Source of the DNA: Selenomonas sp.
Lineage (GTDB): Bacteria > Bacillota > Negativicutes > Selenomonadales > Selenomonadaceae
NCBI GenBank assembly: GCA_003518745.1
Contig: DOYB01000139.1
Coordinates: 1 to 5,961, forward strand
Direction: 5' to 3'
Length of the DNA: 5,961 nt
Every line of letters starts with the position of its first letter. Position 1 is the first letter of the stretch. The notes below the pieces were generated by a model that was not told the DNA's origin, searched no databases, and was given only the letters and a program-made list of their open reading frames with translations. Below are positions 1-5,907 of this stretch, piece after piece. The translations under genes were made by a program, and so were the position numbers.

Positions 1-1
1 G

Positions 2-115
2 GGCTGTGTCTCGGGTGAAAACTGCGTCTGGCGTGGCTTCGTGCCTTGCCTGTTCACTCTTCCAATGGTCTATGGCGTTTGGTGGGTTCTGCTGTGGCAC
101 AAGTATTATCGCTGA
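2..115 (+). CDS. Possible C-terminal fragment of a rightward membrane protein (partial at left edge)
   Basis: An open frame enters from the left edge and stops at TGA 113-115, giving 37 residues with no start inside the window. The fragment has two cysteines in a polar stretch, then a hydrophobic, tryptophan-rich segment (roughly residues 13-33, containing VPCLFTLPMVYGVWWVLLW), and ends in the basic tail HKYYR. That pattern fits a last transmembrane helix with a short cytoplasmic tail. The gene would converge on the leftward operon, and the shared hairpin at 153-189 with T's at 192-197 could terminate it too. I do not recognise a family. The frame is short and could be chance; a longer overlapping frame at 6-209 runs straight through the terminator hairpin and is less credible. 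Confidence 0.3.
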   Translation, partial: GCVSGENCVWRGFVPCLFTLPMVYGVWWVLLWHKYYR

Positions 116-143
116 AAGCCTATCCCCAGTGCCCCTTTTCCGG

Positions 144-189
144 ATAATAAAAAATCTTCCTCCATACGCTCATAGTATGAAAGAAGATT
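144..189 (-). terminator. Rho-independent terminator of the leftward operon, possibly bidirectional
   Basis: Read on the minus strand, the arm AATCTTC-TTT-CATAC (189-175) pairs with GTATG-GAG-GAAGATT (167-153) around a 7-base loop. The TTT/GAG part forms two G-U pairs and one A-U pair, so the minus-strand RNA has a continuous 15-bp stem. It is followed by a T run (154-149, partly in the stem) and then ATTATC. The hairpin begins 30 bases past the stop codon of the 97-aa gene. On the plus strand the same inner positions are C/A mismatches, so termination is better in the leftward direction, although six T's at 192-197 could let it work both ways. Confidence 0.75.
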
Positions 190-219
190 CATTTTTTGGC
201 TTCTTATAAAGTTTCTGAT

Positions 220-513
220 TTAACCGTTGGATTGAATTTTCACATCCTCGCTCAATTTGCGCTCCCCAAAAACATATTCTCGGCGATACTTTTCACGCAT
301 AAAATCGCAAAGATGCGCTAAATAATCCAAGTAACATTGGTAGCGCACATCCGGCGAAGGATTGAACGCCCATTCAAGCGAATCGCGGTTATCAACTATC
401 TCGTTTTTCTCAAAGTTCTTTATGCGGCATATCAAACTGTCTCTTTCTTTTATTAGTTCCAAATACTCATCACTTTTATGTCCTTCAATATAACCTTCAG
501 GCGAATTCATCAT
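220..513 (-). CDS. Small charged protein of unknown function, 97 aa
   Basis: I do not recognise this family. It is a short soluble protein with no signal peptide or membrane segment. Residues 13-38 (SDEYLELIKERDSLICRIKN) look like an amphipathic helix able to form a coiled coil. A second helical, aromatic-rich part follows at about 56-80 (YQCYLDYLAHLCDFMREKYR), and the tail is polar. The start is supported by GAGGAG at 524-529, ten bases before the first ATG; the second codon is also ATG and could be used instead. The gene starts 39 bases after the 193-aa gene with no terminator between them, so the two are probably cotranscribed, and a good terminator follows. It could be an accessory or immunity-type protein, but nothing in the sequence shows this. 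Confidence 0.75.
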   Translation of the reverse strand: MMNSPEGYIEGHKSDEYLELIKERDSLICRIKNFEKNEIVDNRDSLEWAFNPSPDVRYQCYLDYLAHLCDFMREKYRREYVFGERKLSEDVKIQSNG

Positions 514-552
514 AAGTTTTCATCTCCTCAACTTATAAATTTTTCCCATATA

Positions 553-1134
553 TCACAAATCAAAAAGTTTGGCGTTTCGGCAAATCCCGACAATTAGCAT
601 ATTTGTTATGAAGTCCTTCGGTTCTCCGTGAATAAAGGAATTTAAAGGAATATCGTATTCCCCTAAGAAGACGCGGTTGTTTTTGTCTATCCGCATACCA
701 TAATCTCGTAATCTTCCGATGCATTCATCGCGAAGATACTTGCGTTCTTCTGGGGATATGTTTTGCGGCGAGGTGATTTTTATTTGTATCTCAAAGATAA
801 TGCGACCGGAATTGTTCTTTTCCAATCCCGTGGTCAGATTAACGGAAGTCAGCATTTTATTGCCTTTGGTATAGAGAAATATTCGATAATTCTTCGATGT
901 GTTTTGATACAACTGAAATGCTAATGGGTATGACCGACAGTCGTCATACAAGGTAAACTCCAATTCACTGCCAAAGAAATTATCCTGTCTCAAATAGCCT
1001 CCCTGATTATTTAGAGACGTTTCTATTCCCCGTGTGCAGGAATATTTTTTCCCCATAAATTCAAAGGAAAAATCTTCGATTGGGTGAAAATGTGAAGCAA
1101 AATCTCTCGCCACGCTGTCTGTAATTTCATACAC
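553..1134 (-). CDS. Protein of unknown function, 193 aa, GTG start
   Basis: I do not recognise this family. The protein looks soluble, with no signal peptide or clear membrane helix. Residues 20-120 are rich in alternating hydrophobic and polar stretches (for example FSFEFMGKKYSC, SELEFTLYDD, RIIFEIQIKI), which suggests a mostly beta-strand domain. A helical segment at about 127-147 (SPEERKYLRDECIGRLRDYG) follows, then a short mixed C-terminus. No nuclease or peptidase signature is evident. The start is the GTG at 1134-1132: GGAGGG at 1148-1143 lies 8 bases upstream, and a stop codon in frame upstream leaves no ATG option. A nearer ATG at 1139 is out of frame and only 3 bases from that RBS. 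It is the first gene of a two-gene unit with the 97-aa gene and is separated from the MORN gene by a hairpin. Confidence 0.8.
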   Translation of the reverse strand: MYEITDSVARDFASHFHPIEDFSFEFMGKKYSCTRGIETSLNNQGGYLRQDNFFGSELEFTLYDDCRSYPLAFQLYQNTSKNYRIFLYTKGNKMLTSVNLTTGLEKNNSGRIIFEIQIKITSPQNISPEERKYLRDECIGRLRDYGMRIDKNNRVFLGEYDIPLNSFIHGEPKDFITNMLIVGICRNAKLFDL

Positions 1135-1148
1135 GACATTATCCCTCC

Positions 1149-1176
1149 ATTCAATACATATTCAAATCGTATTCAA
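1149..1176. repeat. Three ATTCAA direct repeats at exact 11-bp spacing
   Basis: ATTCAA occurs at 1149-1154, 1160-1165 and 1171-1176 (TTGAAT on the transcribed minus strand). Each copy is one helical turn from the next, and the array sits directly upstream of the RBS of the 193-aa gene. A weaker fourth match (cTTCAt) falls in the same phase at 1182-1187. Phased repeats of this kind can bind a regulator that contacts one face of the helix. The region is AT-rich, so chance is possible, and no convincing -35/-10 pair was found next to it. Confidence 0.35.
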
Positions 1177-1199
1177 GGAATCTTCATAGTCCTATAATA

Positions 1200-1244
1200 G
1201 AGCGGCTATGCTCGTGCCGTATCTGAAGTTGAGCATAGCCGCTC
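1200..1244 (-). terminator. Perfect 14-bp inverted repeat after the MORN gene, probable terminator
   Basis: GAGCGGCTATGCTC at 1200-1213 is exactly complementary to 1231-1244, with a 17-base loop. The hairpin starts 7 bases past the TAA of the MORN gene, as expected for a 3'-end structure. On the minus strand it is followed by TATTATAGG, a poor U-tract, so it may be a weak terminator, an RNA-stabilising hairpin or a protein-binding palindrome. On the plus strand it is followed by ACTTTTATT. Confidence 0.5.
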
Positions 1245-1251
1245 GTAACTT

Positions 1252-2058
1252 TTATTGTTGTAATTGTATAGGCGTTGCTTTGCCAAATCCCTTGTTCGGC
1301 AACAATTTCATACCATTAATATCGGAATCTGCCGGAACATCAAAAATGAGTTTCACACCTTGCACAGTCAGGCCGGGATTTACCTTGGTCAGATACCAAG
1401 GCTCGTCTGAAGCCAACTTGCTGAATCTAAGTTTCAGTGCTGCATCATCATCAATCGGATAGGTGCGGCCTTTGTCATCTACCAAAACGAAGAAATCTCC
1501 CCCGCCGGGCTGACGAGCAGTATTCGCATTATTGGTGGCATCAATTATCACAATGACGTATTTCCCTCCGGCCTGTTTGTTGCCGGCAGTATTTTGCGAA
1601 GATACGCCCGTGACTTTGTATGTCCAATCTGCGTAGGAAACTTCCGTGTTCATATCGGCAGCCGGGGTGACCATCGGCTTTCCGTTTTCAAAGTTCCCCT
1701 CATAGACAACCGTGTTATTTCTTGTAGTTTTACCCTGCCCATTCAACCGATCATTTGAGTAGTTGCCGGATTCTTCTTGCTGGTCATTCGGCCACAGGGT
1801 ACGCCCCGTTCCTTCAAAATGACCGTTCTTAAAATCTCCTTCGTAGAACCAGGGTTCGCCTTGGGAGTTTTTGGTAGTGAATTTCCCTTTACCGTTCGGA
1901 ACACCCTGTTCATTGACCTCTCCGGTATAGGTACCGCTCCTGTCACCGTAGGATAAAGAGAGTGTCATCTCTTTGTCAGACACCTTTTGAGGGCCGCCGT
2001 ATCCCAAAATCATCAGACTGACCGTGAAAACTACCAGAAAGCCTAATATTTTCCTCAT
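1252..2058 (-). CDS. Exported or membrane-anchored MORN-repeat protein with C-terminal DUF4352-like domain
   Basis: From the ATG at 2058 the protein has 268 residues. The N-terminus (MRKILGFLVVFTVSLMILG) is a signal peptide or membrane anchor. Residues 44-130 hold about four MORN-type repeats (YTGEVNEQGVPNGKGKF, FYEGDFKNGHFEGTGR, SGNYSNDRLNGQGK, YEGNFENGKP). Residues about 145-268 form a beta-rich domain resembling the DUF4352/telokin-like domains of Firmicutes surface lipoproteins (YKVTGV, KYVIVIIDATNNA, FFVLVDDKGRTYPID, GVKLIFDVP). Tyr20 occupies the lipobox cysteine position (ILGY instead of ILGC), so lipidation is not expected. I prefer the 2058 start because AAAGGA at 2072-2067 is 8 bases upstream. 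The ATG at 2067 overlaps the previous stop as ATGA but has no RBS at a usable distance. The junction implies coupled translation with the TPR gene. MORN proteins often serve as scaffolds; the function here is unknown. Confidence 0.85.
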   Translation of the reverse strand: MRKILGFLVVFTVSLMILGYGGPQKVSDKEMTLSLSYGDRSGTYTGEVNEQGVPNGKGKFTTKNSQGEPWFYEGDFKNGHFEGTGRTLWPNDQQEESGNYSNDRLNGQGKTTRNNTVVYEGNFENGKPMVTPAADMNTEVSYADWTYKVTGVSSQNTAGNKQAGGKYVIVIIDATNNANTARQPGGGDFFVLVDDKGRTYPIDDDAALKLRFSKLASDEPWYLTKVNPGLTVQGVKLIFDVPADSDINGMKLLPNKGFGKATPIQLQQ

Positions 2059-2063
2059 CTCAC

Positions 2064-3164
2064 TCATCCTTTCTGCTTCAGCATGTCTCTATAATATTCC
2101 ACATCATCAGCACAATATTTCGTCCCTATGTCATCGAAGGTTGCAATTAACTTCTCTAATCTGCCAAAATCCTTTTCTTCGCTGGCAATGGACATCATTT
2201 CGAGCAAAGATCCCACCATGCCTGCATTGTCTTTATCCTCTCGGTAGGCAGCGTAGATTTCTTCTTCCATGTGCCAGGCCATAAAGTTCTTGCCCGTCAT
2301 GCGGTAGAGCCGGGAAAGTTTTTCCTTGGCATCGACATCAAGAAACCTTTCCTTTTCATCATCCGTGAAATGTACCAACGCATCTTTGTAAGCCTCGATA
2401 GCGTCATCGTAACAGAGCATATCTTCTAAACCCAGCCCACGAAAAACACGAATGAATCCTCCGGCGTTTTTGTCTTCGTGCAGTATTTGATTAGAAATCT
2501 GAACTGCCTGTAAAATGTCACCGTCATCTGAAGCTGCGGCCGCCATGCTCAAGAGGTCTTCCAGCTTTTCATAAGGAATATCCGCAATTTTTCTGCGTTC
2601 CTCCAGTGTAAATCCGGTAATACGACATACATTTCTGATACCATCTAAATATGTCATAACCTTAGGAATATATACCCTCTTGGCAAAATCCGCATCGGCA
2701 TACCATACATTGGATTGTCCCATACCACGCCCTTTTCCCTCATGGGTGGCGCGAGGCACCGGAAAAGTTCGTTTTGTCACGGGAATACGATAAGCATTAT
2801 CAGCACTTGCGGAAAAATAGTAGCAGGAACCGTCATCAAATTCTTGCATGTGACGGTACATTTGGGCTTTTTCGTACCAGCCTACAATGCGACTCCCTTC
2901 TTCACTCGTAGCTACCCAGACCACAGTCACATCATCAAGCACATCCGCTTTTATGGCCGTCTTGTCCAAACGTTCCAAATTGAGATCAGATCCTCTATGT
3001 TCAACATATCCATAGCACACATTATTGTAGGCTGCAAAATTAAGCGATTCCATAGCATCGTTGTTTTCTTTCACCCAAGAACCGCCATTTCTCGGTTGGT
3101 CAGTATCAGTGATACCCTTATAGCGGTTCATCCAGGCAATATTGCAAAATACTACTGCTCCCAT
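2064..3164 (-). CDS. Two-domain protein: conserved-looking N-terminal domain plus TPR-like helical repeats, 366 aa
   Basis: No named family can be assigned with certainty. Residues 1-160 form a mixed alpha/beta domain with motif-like stretches: VVFCNIAWMNRYKG (4-17), CYGYVEHRG (50-58), VVWVATSEEGSRIVGWYEKA (81-100) and a glycine-rich GKGRGMGQSNVWYAD (143-157). I recall similar GWYKNAxVYR and GQSNxWYA patterns in bacterial proteins near restriction-like genes, and the layout could suit a PUA/EVE-like reader fold, but that is inference. Residues about 200-350 are helical, with a recognisable TPR-type unit (FRGLGLEDMLCYDDAIEAYKDAL, about 241-263), suggesting protein-protein contacts. There is no signal peptide. 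The start has AGGAGG at 3177-3172, overlapping the helicase stop codon, with 7 bases of spacing. Eleven bases separate it from the helicase, and its TGA overlaps an ATG of the MORN gene frame, so the three genes are very likely one transcript. Confidence 0.85.
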   Translation of the reverse strand: MGAVVFCNIAWMNRYKGITDTDQPRNGGSWVKENNDAMESLNFAAYNNVCYGYVEHRGSDLNLERLDKTAIKADVLDDVTVVWVATSEEGSRIVGWYEKAQMYRHMQEFDDGSCYYFSASADNAYRIPVTKRTFPVPRATHEGKGRGMGQSNVWYADADFAKRVYIPKVMTYLDGIRNVCRITGFTLEERRKIADIPYEKLEDLLSMAAAASDDGDILQAVQISNQILHEDKNAGGFIRVFRGLGLEDMLCYDDAIEAYKDALVHFTDDEKERFLDVDAKEKLSRLYRMTGKNFMAWHMEEEIYAAYREDKDNAGMVGSLLEMMSIASEEKDFGRLEKLIATFDDIGTKYCADDVEYYRDMLKQKG

Positions 3165-3175
3165 TTCAATTCCTC

Positions 3176-5812
3176 CTACATAGCTTTTTCCCTATAGAAA
3201 TCGGCAAATTTGTAATCCAAGAAATGTTCGTGTTCCATAAAGTCAGGATATAGATGCTCCAATTTGTGAAATTCCTTATTGTGTCCGTGAATCAACTGGT
3301 GCAGGCACTCGTGGTAAATGAGAAACTTCATTGTCTCCCTGGGAATGCTCCTAGAATTCAGGACATCATTGACCTTGATGTGGTCGATTGCCCAGTCATA
3401 CTGTGCGAAGTAGCTCTTATATGGCTTATCCGTCCAGGCAATCGTCGGCCTGCGATAATTTTCGCCCAGTACGGAAGCATGTTCCTTCAATACCTCGGAC
3501 AATATATCCTCAAGGCTGTCTTCAAATGGAGCCGGGTCAAGCTGGTAAAATTCACGCTCCACTTCTTCAACGCGAGTCCCGATGGGGACAATCCCCTTGG
3601 GGTACATCATGAAATCCACGATACGGCGCTCGTAATAATCGCGATTCCCGTAAAGGCTGTCAATAATGCTCCTGTGACTGCGATATATCTCGCTGATACG
3701 CTCCCGGGTTTTGACCAGAGGAAGGATTTCCTCGTTGAACTTTGCCGCCAACATTCCCGGATCGATCTCGTCACGCTGGGCAAACGTCTGTAACTCCGGA
3801 AAACTTCCCGTATCATGGACAAAGCTGGCCACGTCCACCAAATCATCCGGGTCAGGCATCAGACCAAATCCCTTAAAATAAGTTTTGGCAAGCTCCGCTC
3901 CGTCAAACTCATCCGTGAGTTTCAGCGTTTCTGCATCTGCTTTCATGGCAAGGTAGCCATCCTCCTGGCTGGCAAATACAATAACCTTTTCATCGTTGCC
4001 TTCTTCATCAATGACGTTGTACCAACCAATAGGAAGAGAGGCATCATGCGCCGTTACCTGCACATTGCCGTATTTAATCCCCCGCATCACGGCGATGATC
4101 AGCTCTATGGGGATAAGCTCCTGCGGCTTGCTCTGGTAAGATACAGGCTCAGGCAATTCTCCCTCACCCTCGGTGAGGAATTTGGGATTGAGCCAGCGGG
4201 TGAAGCTCGACCATTTATCACAAAAATCAACGATGTTGACGGTTTCCGTTCCCCCGCAGCCAACGCCGCGCATTCCCCTGCCAATCATCTGCATAAGGAG
4301 CGTATCGCTTCCCGTGGGGCGGGTGAGGAATACGGTTTCGATATCCGGAATGTCGCTGCCCTCGGTGAGAATGTTGATGTTGATCAGCACATCAATATGG
4401 TCGGGATGGTTGTTATCGCGGAATCGTTCGATAACCTTTTGGTTTTCCACTGTATCATTCCAAGTATAAACATAGCCGCATTTCACGCCGCGCTTGCGCA
4501 AAGCATCGTCAAGCGCAACGCAATGGTAGCCATTAAGGGCAAAAATGATAGTCTTGCCATACTTTGCCTGATTCTTGACATATTCATCCACAATGACTTC
4601 ATTACGCTCATTGGTCTTGGCGATAAGGTCGATGGTAGCCTCTGTCAGCTCACCTCTGCGGCGTATACGCTTCATTTCCTCCTCATCGATGCGGGTTTCA
4701 ATATCAACATTGGTTTCCCTGCGGATATTTACAGGTTTCGCCAAGGTTCCATCGGCAATGAGCTTGCTCATGGGAACAGAGTAGATAATGTTGTTGTCAA
4801 AGTAGTCCATCAGCGCCGCCGTTCCCTTATCCGTATACTTCACAGGAGTTGCGGTAAGCCCCAGAAGTTTGGCCGCCGGACGCTTCTTGCGGATAGCTTC
4901 GATGATACGGCGATAGGAAGGAGCGATGGTATGGTGCGCCTCATCTACCACGATGATGACCTTTTCCTTGAGCGGCTTGGTGATGTACTTGGTTTTGCGG
5001 CACAGGCTCTGCACTGTCCCCACCACCAAATCATCCTTCTTGGATAAAGCATGGGATGCGGCGTGCTTGCCGGAAACACAGGTCATGGTGAAGGTGTCCG
5101 GGGCCTCGCTGCTCCCCTCCTTGACCAGAGGCGAGAGACGATAGAACACTCCGGCTGCCTGTTCCACCAGCATGAAGCGGTGAGCAAGCCAAATTATTTC
5201 GTAGCCGCGGGAGGCCATTTCCCGCAGGAGAAAGTAAGCGCTGGTCATGGTCTTGCCGCTCCCCGTGGGCATGACCAAAATACCGGCTGACTTATCCTCA
5301 TCGAGAAAATGCTGTTTCATGGCTGATACAGCTTCCTCCTGATAAGGATAAAGCGAGATATTCAGCGCCGCAGATGCCAGCAGATCAAAGGTGAACGGCT
5401 TGGTAAAGTCTGTGGCCGGCTCCCAATCGTCATCGGCATCCATGCCAACCTTCAAGAGTTCGGTACGGTAGGCATCAATGATGGTATTGGAGAGCTTTTG
5501 CTGCCGAAGTGCCATCAGAATATCCTCCGGTTCTCCTGCCGTAATGCCGCCGTAGTTTTTCTTTTCAAGACGGCGGGCAATATCAACGAGATGATTTCCC
5601 TCTGGCAGGAAGTAATCCTCAATTTCCCTGCGATACCTGCGTACAAAGTGAGAGTTCGGCCACTCCGACACATCGTCCATATAGGGACAGAGGAAATCAG
5701 CGTCATCATAGTATTTGTCCGGGCGAGCGTAGATGGGAGTAGCTTCACTGGACAGAACCGCCTTGAGGAAACGCAAGGGGAAACGGCTCCAGTTAAAATA
5801 TTTTCCTTTCAT
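3176..5812 (-). CDS. SF2 DEAH helicase fused to a C-terminal SprT/YgjP-like zinc metallopeptidase
   Basis: This 878-aa cytoplasmic protein has a complete SF2 helicase core. Visible motifs are LYPYQEEAV (154-162), Walker A PTGSGKT (182-188), motif Ia IIWLAHR (206-212), Ib VGTVQSL (264-270), motif II VVDEAHH (288-294), motif III GLTATP (318-323), motif IV IIFALN (422-427), motif V ININILTEGSDIPD (477-490) and motif VI QMIGRGMRG (508-516). It should use ATP to translocate on or remodel DNA, like the type III/I restriction-type helicases. About 150 unassigned residues precede the core. At the C-terminus, residues about 790-860 resemble SprT/YgjP (DUF45) zincins: SYFAQYDWAIDHIKVNDVL, then YHECLHQLIHGHNKEFH with HExxH at 834-838 and a likely third zinc ligand His844, then LEHLYPDF. 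The catalytic Glu835 is present, so the protease appears intact. GGAGGG at 5824-5819 lies 6 bases before the ATG. It heads the three-gene cassette. A DNA-protein crosslink or defence role is inference. Confidence 0.92.
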   Translation of the reverse strand: MKGKYFNWSRFPLRFLKAVLSSEATPIYARPDKYYDDADFLCPYMDDVSEWPNSHFVRRYRREIEDYFLPEGNHLVDIARRLEKKNYGGITAGEPEDILMALRQQKLSNTIIDAYRTELLKVGMDADDDWEPATDFTKPFTFDLLASAALNISLYPYQEEAVSAMKQHFLDEDKSAGILVMPTGSGKTMTSAYFLLREMASRGYEIIWLAHRFMLVEQAAGVFYRLSPLVKEGSSEAPDTFTMTCVSGKHAASHALSKKDDLVVGTVQSLCRKTKYITKPLKEKVIIVVDEAHHTIAPSYRRIIEAIRKKRPAAKLLGLTATPVKYTDKGTAALMDYFDNNIIYSVPMSKLIADGTLAKPVNIRRETNVDIETRIDEEEMKRIRRRGELTEATIDLIAKTNERNEVIVDEYVKNQAKYGKTIIFALNGYHCVALDDALRKRGVKCGYVYTWNDTVENQKVIERFRDNNHPDHIDVLININILTEGSDIPDIETVFLTRPTGSDTLLMQMIGRGMRGVGCGGTETVNIVDFCDKWSSFTRWLNPKFLTEGEGELPEPVSYQSKPQELIPIELIIAVMRGIKYGNVQVTAHDASLPIGWYNVIDEEGNDEKVIVFASQEDGYLAMKADAETLKLTDEFDGAELAKTYFKGFGLMPDPDDLVDVASFVHDTGSFPELQTFAQRDEIDPGMLAAKFNEEILPLVKTRERISEIYRSHRSIIDSLYGNRDYYERRIVDFMMYPKGIVPIGTRVEEVEREFYQLDPAPFEDSLEDILSEVLKEHASVLGENYRRPTIAWTDKPYKSYFAQYDWAIDHIKVNDVLNSRSIPRETMKFLIYHECLHQLIHGHNKEFHKLEHLYPDFMEHEHFLDYKFADFYREKAM

Positions 5813-5838
5813 AAGTAACCCTCCATTTCATATTGAAA

Positions 5839-5879
5839 ACTCGTTATCTGCTATGCTGTAATCATAGCAGACAACGAGT
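5839..5879 (-). terminator. Near-perfect 17-bp inverted repeat upstream of the helicase; terminator or operator
   Basis: The arms 5839-5855 and 5863-5879 pair around a 7-base loop. The single non-Watson-Crick position is G-U in the minus-strand RNA (A-C in the plus), so the hairpin is better formed leftward. TTTTC follows on the minus strand, which fits a terminator for the gene ending at 5908. However, it sits only 26 bases before the helicase ATG, leaving no room for a promoter between them, and it overlaps a candidate promoter. It may therefore be an operator or attenuator for the helicase cassette. Confidence 0.6.
5861..5869 (-). promoter_or_regulatory. Candidate extended -10 promoter for the helicase cassette
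   Basis: The minus strand reads TGC-TATGAT (5869-5861), a TGn extended -10 with a five-of-six match to TATAAT. No good -35 box lies 17 bases upstream, which extended -10 promoters can tolerate. Transcription would start near 5853 and give a leader of about 40 bases with the helicase RBS. The element lies in the loop and right arm of the palindrome at 5839-5879, so a repressor bound there could block it. Confidence 0.3.
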
Positions 5880-5888
5880 GCCTGTAGT

Positions 5889-5903
5889 TGGACAGCGTGT
5901 CCA
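5889..5903. repeat. Short perfect palindrome TGGACA-GCG-TGTCCA
   Basis: Two 6-bp perfect inverted arms (5889-5894 and 5898-5903) flank a 3-base spacer, four bases past the stop codon of the upstream partial gene. No T run follows on either strand, so it is not a terminator by itself. It could be a small dyad operator or part of the 3' structure of the upstream gene. Confidence 0.4.
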
Positions 5904-5907
5904 CAAT

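Noticed and set aside
1..143. Open minus-strand frame to the left of the terminator
   Set aside because: It is open across about 47 codons, but it has no start codon with an RBS and lies beyond the operon terminator. The composition gives no reason to call it coding.
6..209. Plus-strand open frame of 67 codons at the left edge
   Set aside because: It runs through the terminator hairpin at 153-189 and its T run, has no visible RBS within the window and no family resemblance. The overlapping frame that stops at 115, before the hairpin, is the more credible coding candidate.
1193..1198. Plus-strand TATAAT, possible promoter for an antisense transcript into the MORN gene
   Set aside because: The nearest -35-like hexamer (TTCAAG at 1172-1177) is weak and only 15 bases away, and no gene follows on that strand.
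1208..1462. Plus-strand open frame of 84 codons
   Set aside because: Its start lies inside the inverted repeat at 1200-1244 and it is antisense to the well-supported DUF4352-like domain.
2715..3197. Plus-strand open frame of 160 codons opposite the TPR gene
   Set aside because: It is antisense to a gene with a strong RBS and operon junctions, shows no domain signature, and crosses the helicase/TPR gene boundary.
3815..5047. Long plus-strand open frame of 410 codons opposite the helicase
   Set aside because: It lies wholly inside the helicase gene on the other strand, has no recognisable domain, and the minus-strand frame carries the complete ordered helicase motifs. It is an antisense shadow, as are the plus-strand frames at 3254-3793, 4173-4469 and 5498-5818.
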